Below, piece by piece: positions 37,865 to 45,281 of a DNA stretch of 64,000 nt. The DNA is from CAVYUC01 sp963771595 (lineage in GTDB: Bacteria; Bacteroidota; Bacteroidia; Bacteroidales; Prolixibacteraceae). A program made the position numbers and the translations under genes. The notes under the pieces were generated by a model. It ran no database searches and was not told the origin of the DNA. It saw only the letters and a program-made list of their open reading frames with translations. The stretch's first letter is position 1. Each line of letters opens with the position of its first letter. The DNA is taken from contig CAVYUC010000014.1 in NCBI GenBank assembly GCA_963771595.1, forward strand, positions 124,001-188,000, written 5' to 3'.

Positions 37865-38180
37865 TCGAAAACTACCCTTCCAGCGGTTGCCATCCGAGTG
37901 ATGTATAATTAGCAAGAAATCACGGACTTTGGAAAGTCCGCGTCCCGGGAGCAGGAGAATCCTTTCTCCTGATAATGTAAGCAATTTCTCAGGCTTCAAT
38001 TCGGAAACTACCCTTCCAGCGGCTTTAAGCCACTCAACGGTTACTTTAACTCACTCCGTAAGTTGTTTACCCTCTTCCTGATTATTCCAATTCATTTCTT
38101 TGGCTTAAATTCTTAAGTTAAGTTGTGAATTCTCGCCTAAATTCACAATATAAAAGAGAAATTTAGGTATGTCACAATAT
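37865..38180. repeat. Intergenic hairpins and a short direct repeat
   Basis: ACTACCCTTCCAGCGG occurs at about 37870 and again at about 38007. Between the copies are two strong hairpins, CGGACTTTGGAAAGTCCG (37923-37940) and AGGAGAATCCTTTCTCCT (37953-37970), with CCCGGG between. They resemble REP-type elements and could also end the glycosidase transcript. No gene seen. Confidence 0.6.
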
Positions 38181-38184
38181 ATAT

Positions 38185-38263
38185 TTAACCATTTGGTTAA
38201 ACTTTTTAGTCAATACTCTTGTTTATTATTTCTCAATGATTTACCTTTGACCATCTGGTTAAA
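38185..38263 (+). promoter_or_regulatory. Promoter and TetR operators of the efflux operon
   Basis: TTG at 38219-38221 is followed after 20 nt by TACCTTTG (38242-38249), a good Bacteroidota promoter. The palindrome TTAACCATTTGGTTAA lies at 38185-38200, and a related one, TTTGACCATCTGGTTAAA, at about 38246-38263 overlaps the -7 box and the start point. A further half-site (GTTAAACCATTTG) lies just before the tetR start. The arrangement predicts autorepression by the TetR protein. Confidence 0.75.
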
Positions 38264-38289
38264 TTATTTAGTTAAACCATTTGAGAAAA

Positions 38290-38919
38290 ATGAAAGAAAT
38301 AAAAAAAGACAACACCGAAGAAAAAATCCTGAATGCAGCGCAAATTGTATTCATAAAAAAAGGAATGGATGGCGCCCGGATGCAGGAAATTGCCGACGAA
38401 GCAGGAATTAACAAAGCCTTGCTTCATTACTATTTCAGGAGTAAACAGAAATTATTCGAGGCCATTTTCAAACTGGTCTTTAAACAAATCTTCCCTGACA
38501 TCAATGCATTTATCCACGCAGAAACTCCAATTGAAGATAAACTTGGAATTTTTGTGGAAAAATACATCGGATTATTGATGAAGAACCCTTTTTTGCCTTC
38601 ATTCATTCTGAAAGAGATTCACCGGGATCCTGAATTCCTCGCTTCTGTAATTAAAGGACAGGGAATCCATCCGCATGAACTTTTTACGATGTTTGAAAAG
38701 GAGATGGAGGCAGGCCACATCAGGAAAATGGATCCGCGCGATTTGATGATAAACATTCTGGGAATGAGCATCTTCCCTTTTGCAGCCAAACCACTGATGC
38801 AAATCATGTTTTTCGATAATGACAAAAAAGCCTATAAACAGTTCCTGGAAATACGAAAGAAAACGGTCAGTGATTTCATTCTCCATTCAGTTTTAATTAA
38901 CGACCGGAGTGAACAGTGA
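38290..38919 (+). CDS. TetR-family transcriptional repressor of the efflux operon
   Basis: 209 residues from the ATG at 38290; an in-frame TTG nine bases earlier is less likely. The N-terminal helix-turn-helix is EEKILNAAQIVFIKKGMDGA followed by MQEIADEAGINKALLHYYFR, with the usual TetR recognition helix. The C-terminal ligand-binding domain is typical of the CecR/YbiH-like group that governs ybhGFSR-type exporters. Palindromic operators overlap its own promoter. Its stop overlaps a possible start of the TolC gene (GTGA at 38916), so regulator and pump are one operon. Inducer unknown. Confidence 0.9.
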   Translation: MKEIKKDNTEEKILNAAQIVFIKKGMDGARMQEIADEAGINKALLHYYFRSKQKLFEAIFKLVFKQIFPDINAFIHAETPIEDKLGIFVEKYIGLLMKNPFLPSFILKEIHRDPEFLASVIKGQGIHPHELFTMFEKEMEAGHIRKMDPRDLMINILGMSIFPFAAKPLMQIMFFDNDKKAYKQFLEIRKKTVSDFILHSVLINDRSEQ

Positions 38920-38939
38920 TTTTATTAAATGAAAGTAAA

Positions 38940-40220
38940 ATGAAAAAAAATTTATTGCTACTGATTCTCCTTTTTTCGATTCATCCGGTTTTTGCGCAGA
39001 ACGATATTACATTGGAGGATTGCTACCACCGGGCGCGCGAGAATTACCCCAACATGAAGCAGGCGGAAATCTGGCAGGCAATTACATCGCTGAAAAAGGA
39101 AAACACCAAAATAGCCTACCTGCCACAGGTTTCACTGAACGGACAGGCAACCTACCAGTCAGATGTTACAAAAGTGGATATTGCGATGCCGGGCGTTTCA
39201 ATTCCAACTGTGTCAAAAGACCAGTACAAAGCTTATGCGGAATTCCGCCAAACCATCTGGGACGGGGGGTTGACGGCTGCCAGCCTGCAACTCGAGGATG
39301 CGATTCTAAAAAGCAACCTCAGCCAGGTGGAAGTAGAAGTGTACAAACTTAAAGAGCAGGTGGCGCAGGCATTTTTCACCATACTGGCAATGAACAAGCA
39401 ACTGGCGGTGTTGGATGCACAAAAAACGGTACTGGAGGAGCAGTTGAAAATGGTACGGTCGGGTATTCAAAACCAGGTTCTCGAAAAGTCATCCGCATTA
39501 TCACTCCAGGCTGAAATCATCAACCTCGAACAAAATGAACTGCAGTTGGAAGCCGGTAAAAAAACAGCGCTCCATATACTTTCCATTTTAACCGGACAAA
39601 CCATTTCAGAAGACAGTAACCTGAAAACGGAGGAACCGGCTGTGGTTCCTGATGCAAAACTTTCCCGGCCCGAATTGCAATTATTTACCAATCAGTCGCA
39701 ACAACTGGAAACACAAATAGGCTTGCTGGATAAAAGCCGAAACCCGAAACTGTTTGGTTTTGGGCAGGCAGGTTACGGCAAGCCCGGATTAAATATGCTG
39801 AGCGACCGGTTCGACAGTTACTATCTGGTTGGACTGGGTTTGTCGTGGAATATGTTCGACTGGAAAAAGACGGCGCGACAGAGACAGGTGCTGCAACTGC
39901 AACAGGAAATGATACAACACCAGGAAGAAACATTCGAGCAAAATATGGATTTGCTGCTGACACAACAATCGGAGCAAATCGACAAGCTGCTAAAAATGCT
40001 CGAAAAAGACGACCAATTGGTGGAGTTAAAAACAGAAATTACACAAACCACTTCCTCAAAATTGAAAAACGGAACCATCAATTCAGCTGATTATGTGAAC
40101 GATTTGCAGGCTGAAACAGTGGCAAAAATCAATCGTGAACTGCACCGGATTCAACTGCAGGAAGCGAAAGAGAAATACAGTATAATTCAGGGAAAAAGTT
40201 CACAGTCCCAGTCGCAGTAA
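38940..40220 (+). CDS. TolC-family outer-membrane efflux channel
   Basis: 426 residues from the ATG at 38940, where the signal peptide begins (MKKNLLLLILLFSIHPVFAQ). TolC features are two similar halves of long heptad-rich helices with strands: LEDCYHRARENYPNMKQAE, AYAEFRQTIWDGGLTAAS, VAQAFFTILAMNKQLAVL, and in the second half YYLVGLGLSWNMFDWKKT. It forms the outer-membrane exit of the tripartite pump encoded downstream. The last residues (GKSSQSQSQ) are encoded by the CAGTCC/CAGTCG repeat that also fills the next junction, so the C-terminus may have been extended by repeat DNA. Confidence 0.92.
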   Translation: MKKNLLLLILLFSIHPVFAQNDITLEDCYHRARENYPNMKQAEIWQAITSLKKENTKIAYLPQVSLNGQATYQSDVTKVDIAMPGVSIPTVSKDQYKAYAEFRQTIWDGGLTAASLQLEDAILKSNLSQVEVEVYKLKEQVAQAFFTILAMNKQLAVLDAQKTVLEEQLKMVRSGIQNQVLEKSSALSLQAEIINLEQNELQLEAGKKTALHILSILTGQTISEDSNLKTEEPAVVPDAKLSRPELQLFTNQSQQLETQIGLLDKSRNPKLFGFGQAGYGKPGLNMLSDRFDSYYLVGLGLSWNMFDWKKTARQRQVLQLQQEMIQHQEETFEQNMDLLLTQQSEQIDKLLKMLEKDDQLVELKTEITQTTSSKLKNGTINSADYVNDLQAETVAKINRELHRIQLQEAKEKYSIIQGKSSQSQSQ

Positions 40221-40499
40221 ACAACAGAGAATAAACATTTACCGGTTGACTCAAAATTCACCGGAAAAAGAGGAACACAGTTGACATGAAATATTAAATA
40301 AAACAGATATAAGATGAAATACCAATTTCTATTATAGCAAGAGTTAATCAGGGGAAAAAGTTTACAGTCTCAGTCGCAGTATACAGCAGAGAATAAACAT
40401 CCACCGGGTGACTCAAAGTTCACCTGGTGAATAGGAACAAAGTTGAAATGAAATATTAAATAAAACAGATACAAGATGAAATACCAATTTTTAATTTTT
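40187..40499 (+). repeat. 162-bp tandem duplication spanning the tolC-hlyD junction
   Basis: About 150 bp from the last codons of the TolC gene to the first codons of the HlyD gene is present twice with a constant offset of 162 bp: for example CGCAGT at 40213 and 40375, and ATGAAATACCAATTT at 40314 and 40476. Copy 1 keeps a ghost HlyD start that stops after seven codons (MKYQFLL); copy 2 keeps a ghost TolC tail. The copies differ at perhaps one base in eight, so the event is not recent. Confidence 0.88.
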
Positions 40500-41363
40500 G
40501 CGGCCGCTATTTTAATTTTCGGATGCAACAATAACGAAGAGAAATCGGATGCATTTGGAAATTTTGAAGCCGATCCGGTGATTGTTTCCGTAGAAACATC
40601 GGGTAAAATTCTTCAGTTAAACGTTGAAAAGGGACAAAAAGTCGATTCGGGATTTGTAGCTGCGGTAATCGATACGGTTCAAACATCACTGAAACTGCAA
40701 CAAATCGAAGCACAAAAATTGGCAGTCAACGCCAAACGGCAATCGATTCAATCCCAGATCGATGTTTTTGAGGAACAGATTAAAAACATGAAGACCAATG
40801 AAAAACGGGTTACCCAAATGCTGAATGACGGCGCTGCCACGCAAAAGCAACTCGATGATATTACAGGTCAAATCAATGTACTGCAGAAGCAAATTGCCAG
40901 TACCCGCACGCAATTCACATCGGTGAACAAAGAACTGGATGTACTGCAAACCCAAATGGCAGCAGCCCGTGATTTACTCGACCGGGGGAGGGTAAAATCG
41001 CCCACAACCGGCATTGTTTTAGAAACTTATGCAGAACAGGGGGAACTGGCTAACCCGGGAAAACCGCTGTTTAAAGTTGCCAGTCTTGATCCGTTGACTT
41101 TAAAAGTTTACGTCAGCGGAGCACAATTGCCGAAGGTAAAACTGGGCCAGAAAGTGGAAGTTCTGGTGGATAAAAATGCCAATGAAAAGCAGTCTTTTAA
41201 AGGTAAAGTCACCTGGATTTCACCGGAAGCAGAATTCACCCCTAAAATCATTCAAACAAAGGAAGAACGTGTTAAACTGGTTTATGCAGTGAAGGTGGAA
41301 GTTCCAAATGACGGCATGCTGAAAATCGGGATGCCGGGAGAAATAAGTTGGCAGTCGCAGTGA
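40476..41363 (+). CDS. HlyD-family periplasmic adaptor lipoprotein (YbhG-like)
   Basis: 295 residues. Lipoprotein signal with lipobox cysteine at residue 14 (FAAAILIFGCNNNEEKSD). A biotinyl-lipoyl-like half (DPVIVSVETSGKILQLNVEKGQKV) is followed by a long coiled-coil hairpin (about 70-165, rich in Gln, Lys and Leu), the second lipoyl half (GRVKSPTTGIVLETYAEQGE) and a beta-barrel domain (LTLKVYVSGAQLPKVKLGQKV). It links the inner-membrane ABC exporter to TolC. The ATG at 40476 is the second of two duplicated starts; only this one leads to a full protein. Confidence 0.93.
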   Translation: MKYQFLIFAAAILIFGCNNNEEKSDAFGNFEADPVIVSVETSGKILQLNVEKGQKVDSGFVAAVIDTVQTSLKLQQIEAQKLAVNAKRQSIQSQIDVFEEQIKNMKTNEKRVTQMLNDGAATQKQLDDITGQINVLQKQIASTRTQFTSVNKELDVLQTQMAAARDLLDRGRVKSPTTGIVLETYAEQGELANPGKPLFKVASLDPLTLKVYVSGAQLPKVKLGQKVEVLVDKNANEKQSFKGKVTWISPEAEFTPKIIQTKEERVKLVYAVKVEVPNDGMLKIGMPGEISWQSQ

Positions 41364-41416
41364 ACAGTCGCAGTGAACAGTCGCAGTCTCAGTAGAGACA
41401 AGACATGTCTTGTCTC
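41352..41416. repeat. CAGTCGCAGT repeats, left inverted arm and 22-bp palindrome before the first four-helix-bundle gene
   Basis: CAGTCGCAGTGAA-type units recur three times (41352, 41365, 41378). The last contains AGTCGCAGTCTCAGT (41379-41393), whose exact complement lies after the gene at 41862-41876. It is followed by a perfect 22-bp palindrome at 41395-41416 (GAGACAAGACA and its complement). Confidence 0.8.
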
Positions 41417-41474
41417 AAACTTGGTGAGCAGTTGCAATTTTCAGTAATCAATTAGTTATTAAAAAGATACAAAT

Positions 41475-41849
41475 ATGGATTTCAAAGAATTAATCGTTTA
41501 TAAAAAAGCTTTTAAACTGGCAATGAAGATTTACGGAATCTCAATTTCATTTCCAAAAGAGGAAAAGTATTCATTAACTGATCAAATAAGAAGATCTTCA
41601 CGTTCAATTTGTACAAATATCGTCGAGGCTTATCGTAAACGTATTTATCCAAAACACTTTATTAATAAATTAACTGATTCCGATGGAGAAAATAGTGAAA
41701 CTGCGGTTTGGCTGGATTTTGCTTTAGAATGTAATTACCTGTCAAAAGAAGCATATGATTCTTTGTATTCTGATTGTGAAGATATTGGAAAACTACTGAA
41801 TTATATGATTAATAATGCGGATAAATTTGGAAGCAGTAAAGTTTTTTAA
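41475..41849 (+). CDS. Four-helix-bundle protein, 23S rRNA IVP (S23) family, copy 1
   Basis: 124 residues. FKELIVYKKAFKLAMKIYGI, YSLTDQIRRSSRSICTNIVEAY and the C-terminal helices FALECNYLSKEAYDSLYSDC and DIGKLLNYMI give the four-helix bundle of the IVP/S23 family, related in fold to the Avd proteins of diversity-generating retroelements. IVP genes were first seen inside hairpin-bracketed intervening sequences of 23S rRNA; their function is unknown. Here the gene sits between HlyD and the ATPase and is enclosed by a perfect 15-bp inverted repeat (41379-41393 and 41862-41876). It has no obvious role in export. No reverse transcriptase is nearby. Confidence 0.9.
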   Translation: MDFKELIVYKKAFKLAMKIYGISISFPKEEKYSLTDQIRRSSRSICTNIVEAYRKRIYPKHFINKLTDSDGENSETAVWLDFALECNYLSKEAYDSLYSDCEDIGKLLNYMINNADKFGSSKVF

Positions 41850-41861
41850 CTGAGACTGAAA

Positions 41862-41876
41862 ACTGAGACTGCGACT
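41862..41876. repeat. Right inverted arm of the first IVP element
   Basis: ACTGAGACTGCGACT, the exact complement of 41379-41393. It lies 12 bp after the four-helix-bundle stop and 40 bp before the ATPase start. Confidence 0.85.
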
Positions 41877-41916
41877 AATATCTAATGAGAGAATACAAAA
41901 TTTTAAAGGAAATCGG

Positions 41917-42861
41917 GTGATACTAATAAATGAAATATCAAAATCCTACTCCGAAACCCCGGCGCTTAAGGCCATTTCACTGGAAGTAAAAAAAGATGAA
42001 CTCTTTGGACTGATTGGTCCGGATGGTGCGGGAAAAACGACTTTAATGCGGATTCTGATGACGTTGCTTTTACCGGATTCAGGCGAAGCAAAAATGGACG
42101 ATTTGGATGTGGTGAAGGATTTCAGGAAAATCAGGCATATTGTAGGTTACATGCCGGGAAAGTTTTCATTGTACCAGGATTTGAGTGTAGAGGAAAATCT
42201 GCACTTTTTTGCCACGGTTTTTGGAACTACTGTTGAGGAAAACTATGATCTCATCCGTGATATCTACCACCAGATTGAGCCGTTTAAAACCCGGCGGGCC
42301 GGGCAACTTTCGGGTGGAATGAAGCAGAAATTAGCGTTGTCGTGCGCACTTATTCATAAACCCAAAATCCTGGTGCTCGACGAGCCTACCACCGGTGTGG
42401 ACGCAGTTTCGCGAAAGGAATTCTGGGAAATGCTGAAAAAGCTGCAGGAGAAGGAAATTACCATCCTGGTATCTACGCCTTATATGGACGAAGCAAACCT
42501 TTGCGACCGCGTGGCATTGATTCAAAAAGGCGAAATTCTGGAGGTTGATACACCGGCAGGAATAACGGAAAAATATCCGCGTAAGATCTTCCGGGTGCGT
42601 TCCGGTGAAATGTTCCGGCTGATTCAGGATTTACGGGCTTTCGAAAAAGCGGAATCTGTTTTTGCATTCGGACAATTTGTTCATTTTACCGGAATTGACG
42701 ACGATGTAGAACCCGGCGAACTGGATGCGTACCTTCAAAAGAAAAACCATAAACATGTGGTGGTGGATGAGATTGAACCGGGAATTGAAGATGTGTTTAT
42801 GGGAATGGAAGCCTCTCCCGGCCTCTCCAAAGGAGAGGGGAAGGAAAAAGAAAAAGAATGA
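41917..42861 (+). CDS. ABC exporter ATPase, YbhF N-half type
   Basis: 314 residues, GTG start at 41917 after AAAGGA. Walker A GPDGAGKTTLMR (about 34-45), signature LSGGMKQKLALS, Walker B KILVLDEPTTGVD and the H-loop position occupied by STPYMDEA. The GPDGAGKTT form and gene order match the first half of the double ATPase YbhF; here the two halves are separate genes 9 bp apart. The C-terminal tail (EASPGLSKGEGKEKEKE) is encoded by a palindromic repeat (CCTCTCCAAAGGAGAGG), so repeat DNA seems to have extended the protein. Confidence 0.93.
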   Translation: MILINEISKSYSETPALKAISLEVKKDELFGLIGPDGAGKTTLMRILMTLLLPDSGEAKMDDLDVVKDFRKIRHIVGYMPGKFSLYQDLSVEENLHFFATVFGTTVEENYDLIRDIYHQIEPFKTRRAGQLSGGMKQKLALSCALIHKPKILVLDEPTTGVDAVSRKEFWEMLKKLQEKEITILVSTPYMDEANLCDRVALIQKGEILEVDTPAGITEKYPRKIFRVRSGEMFRLIQDLRAFEKAESVFAFGQFVHFTGIDDDVEPGELDAYLQKKNHKHVVVDEIEPGIEDVFMGMEASPGLSKGEGKEKEKE

Positions 42862-42870
42862 AAAATTGAA

Positions 42871-43650
42871 ATGAATTCAAAAGTGCATAAGAACGAACTT
42901 TCCCCTCTGGGGGAAAATCCCGACAGGGAAAGGGGGCCGGTAATAAAAGTGCGAAACCTGGTCAAAAAATTCGGCTCCTTCACGGCGAATGATAACCTCT
43001 CTTTCGATGTGTACAAAGGTGAGATTTTTGGTTTCCTTGGTGCCAATGGCGCAGGAAAAACAACGGCTATCCGGATCTTGTGCGGGCTCTCCTCTCCCAC
43101 CTCCGGTGAATTGAATGTTGCCGGTTTTGATGTCTACCGCGAAACAGAAAAAATAAAAAAGAACATTGGATACATGAGCCAGAAATTTTCGCTGTACGAG
43201 GATTTGACTGTAGCAGAAAATATTCGGCTTTATGCAGGAATTTATGGCATCTCACCAAAGAAACGAAAGGAGAAAATGGCGGAACTTCTAAGAAAGCTTG
43301 AAATGGAAAGTGCTAAAAATAAATTGATTGCCGGTCTGCCGCTGGGTTGGAAACAGAAACTGGCATTTTCTGTAGCCATTTTTCATGAGCCGAAAATCGT
43401 ATTTCTCGATGAACCCACCGGAGGTGTTGATCCGGTAACCCGACGCAAATTCTGGGACTTGATTTACGAAGCTGCAAACGATGGGATTACTGTATTTGTA
43501 ACCACTCATTACATGGATGAAGCCGAATACTGCGACCGCGTTTCAATAATGGACGCCGGAAAAATTGAAGCGCTGGATACACCAATGAAACTAAAGGAAA
43601 AATACAATGCTGAGAATATGGACGAGGTGTTTTTACAAATAGCACGGTAG
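42871..43650 (+). CDS. ABC exporter ATPase, YbhF C-half type, with degenerate signature
   Basis: 259 residues. Walker A GANGAGKTTAIR at about 57, Walker B KIVFLDEPTGGVDP, H-loop TTHYMDEAEYCDR. The signature motif is GLPLGWKQKL in place of LSGGQ, as in the second half of YbhF-like proteins, so one of the two ATP sites of the pump may be catalytically weak. The N-terminal 20 residues (KNELSPLGENPDRERGP) are encoded by another hairpin-like repeat (CCCCTCTGGGGG) and are not part of the ATPase fold; an internal start is possible but no ATG is present between. Confidence 0.92.
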   Translation: MNSKVHKNELSPLGENPDRERGPVIKVRNLVKKFGSFTANDNLSFDVYKGEIFGFLGANGAGKTTAIRILCGLSSPTSGELNVAGFDVYRETEKIKKNIGYMSQKFSLYEDLTVAENIRLYAGIYGISPKKRKEKMAELLRKLEMESAKNKLIAGLPLGWKQKLAFSVAIFHEPKIVFLDEPTGGVDPVTRRKFWDLIYEAANDGITVFVTTHYMDEAEYCDRVSIMDAGKIEALDTPMKLKEKYNAENMDEVFLQIAR

Positions 43651-43711
43651 CTGTGAGCTACGAGCCCATAGCCACGAGCGGGGAAAAGCTTAAAGCCCGA
43701 AGCTCAAAGCT
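43649..43711. repeat. Inverted GAGCT-type repeat without an IVP gene
   Basis: AGCTGTGAGCTACGAGC (43649-43665) and GCCCGAAGCTCAAAGCT (43695-43711) are imperfect complements (14 of 17). The same words bracket the second four-helix-bundle gene at 44834 and 45282. The stretch is open in the frame of the following permease from a GTG at 43653, but the membrane protein proper starts at the ATG at 43725. Confidence 0.65.
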
Positions 43712-43724
43712 AAAATCTAATAAA

Positions 43725-44831
43725 ATGACTCAACTACTTTCCTTCATAAAAAAAGAATTCTTCCACATTTTTCGCGATACGCGAACGATGCTGATTTTGT
43801 TTGGTATTCCGGTGGCGCAGTTGCTGATTTTCGGGACGGTTATTAAAAATGAAATTCAGGATGTGCATATAGCAGTTTACGACCAGTCGAAGGATGAAAC
43901 TACTCAAAAAATTACCAGCAAGTTATTATCATCAGGATATTTTATTTTGGATGAAAACCTCGAAAATATAAATGGTGTAGAAGAAATCTTCAAAAAAGGA
44001 AAAGTGAAGGAGGTAGTTGTTTTTGGGAGCAATTTCGGTGAAAAACTTTTGAAAGAAGGTGCCGCCGATGTACAATTGATAGCCGACGCTTCCGATCCAA
44101 ATATGGCGCGGCTTGTGATTTCATACACCAAAGGAATTATGAACGATTACCTCAGGAAAACGAATCCAAACCTGCAGATCCCCATGCAAATTCAGCCCGA
44201 AGTCCGCATGTATTTTAATGAAGAAATGAAAAGCGCCTACATGTTTGTGCCCGGTGTGATGGCACTCATATTAATGCTCATTTCTGCAATGATGACTTCT
44301 ATTTCCATCACCCGCGAAAAAGAGCTGGGAACAATGGAAGTACTGCTGGTTTCGCCATTGCGGCCTGCGCAGATTATTGTTGGCAAAGTTATTCCGTACC
44401 TGCTGCTTTCCATCGTTAATGCATTTATCATCGTTTTAATCGGCCATTTTATTTTTGGTGTTCCTGTTACCGGTAGCTTTATCTTGCTGATGCTCGAAAC
44501 CATATTATTTATTTTGATGGCGCTGTGCCTTGGAATCCTGATTTCCACCATGGCAAAAAACCAAATGGTGGCCATGTTTATTTCGATGATTGCCCTGATG
44601 TTGCCCACTATCATTTTATCGGGCTTCATTTTCCCGATTGAAAATATGCCGGTTGTGTTGCAATGGCTTAGCCACATGATGCCTGCCCGGTATTTCATAA
44701 CTATCATTCGCGGAATCATGCTAAAGGGAGTCGGATTTATTTATGTCTGGAAAGAAACCTTGATTTTAATTGGAATGACGCTGTTTTTTGTGGCGGTAAG
44801 TGTGAGGAAGTTTAAGATTCGGTTAGAATAG
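43725..44831 (+). CDS. ABC-2 type permease (YbhS-like)
   Basis: 368 residues from the ATG at 43725 (MTQLLSFIKKEFFHIFRDTR). One N-terminal helix (TMLILFGIPVAQLLIFG), a large extracytoplasmic domain of about 150 residues, then five helices; the coupling-helix segment is SITREKELGTMEVLLVSPLRPAQIIVGK and the last helices include MIALMLPTIILSGFIFPIENMP, each read within the same span. With the second permease at 45331 it forms the membrane part of the exporter. The longer GTG frame would add a repeat-coded tail (43653-43724) and is not favoured. Confidence 0.92.
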   Translation: MTQLLSFIKKEFFHIFRDTRTMLILFGIPVAQLLIFGTVIKNEIQDVHIAVYDQSKDETTQKITSKLLSSGYFILDENLENINGVEEIFKKGKVKEVVVFGSNFGEKLLKEGAADVQLIADASDPNMARLVISYTKGIMNDYLRKTNPNLQIPMQIQPEVRMYFNEEMKSAYMFVPGVMALILMLISAMMTSISITREKELGTMEVLLVSPLRPAQIIVGKVIPYLLLSIVNAFIIVLIGHFIFGVPVTGSFILLMLETILFILMALCLGILISTMAKNQMVAMFISMIALMLPTIILSGFIFPIENMPVVLQWLSHMMPARYFITIIRGIMLKGVGFIYVWKETLILIGMTLFFVAVSVRKFKIRLE

Positions 44832-44833
44832 CT

Positions 44834-44857
44834 GTGAGCTGCGAGTAACGAGCTTTT
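44834..44857. repeat. Left inverted arm of the second IVP element
   Basis: TGAGCTGCGAGTAACGAGCT and neighbours, complementary to 45282-45305 at 20 of 24 positions. It begins three bases after the permease stop and belongs to the GAGCT word family also seen at 43649. Confidence 0.75.
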
Positions 44858-44921
44858 AGCTTTTAAGTGCTAATAATAAGTTTAATGATTCAAAATATTA
44901 ATAACTAAAAAAGAAAACAAA

Positions 44922-45272
44922 ATGAAAAACTTTAAAAATCTGAAGGTGTGGCAAAAAGGTATTGATTTAGTAGTTGAAACGTATAACAAAATTGAAAAGT
45001 TTCCCAAAGAAGAGCTATTTGGGTTGACGAGTCAAATAAAGCGTTCTGCAATTTCAATTCCTTCCAATATTGCTGAAGGTTCTGGGAGAGGAACCGATAA
45101 AGATTTCAATCGATTTCTAGATGTCGCTTTAGGTTCATCTTTCGAGCTGGAAACGCAATTAATAATTGCCAATCGCCTCAAATTTCTAAATGACAAAGAT
45201 TATTCTGCACTGAGTGAACAACTTGATGAAGAACAAAAAATGATAATTGGTTTACAGAAAAAATTAAAATAG
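44922..45272 (+). CDS. Four-helix-bundle protein, 23S rRNA IVP (S23) family, copy 2
   Basis: 116 residues: NFKNLKVWQKGIDLVVETYN, FGLTSQIKRSAISIPSNIAEG, the conserved SGRGTDKDFNRFLDVALGS and the C-terminal helix QLDEEQKMIIGLQKKL. The central SIPSNIAEG..R...KDF..FL pattern is the classical IVP signature and is better kept here than in copy 1 at 41475. The gene lies between the two permease genes of the exporter and is enclosed by inverted repeats at 44834-44857 and 45282-45305. The two copies are clearly diverged paralogues, not a recent duplication. Confidence 0.92.
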   Translation: MKNFKNLKVWQKGIDLVVETYNKIEKFPKEELFGLTSQIKRSAISIPSNIAEGSGRGTDKDFNRFLDVALGSSFELETQLIIANRLKFLNDKDYSALSEQLDEEQKMIIGLQKKLK

Positions 45273-45281
45273 CCACCTACT

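Noticed and set aside
43653..43724. N-terminal extension of the first permease from a GTG start
   Set aside because: The added residues are encoded by GAGCT-type repeat DNA and precede a normal ABC-2 N-terminus at the ATG 43725.
41475..45272. Four-helix-bundle genes as Avd proteins of a diversity-generating retroelement
   Set aside because: No reverse transcriptase, template repeat or variable C-type-lectin-like gene is present in the window; the sequences fit the IVP/S23 branch better.
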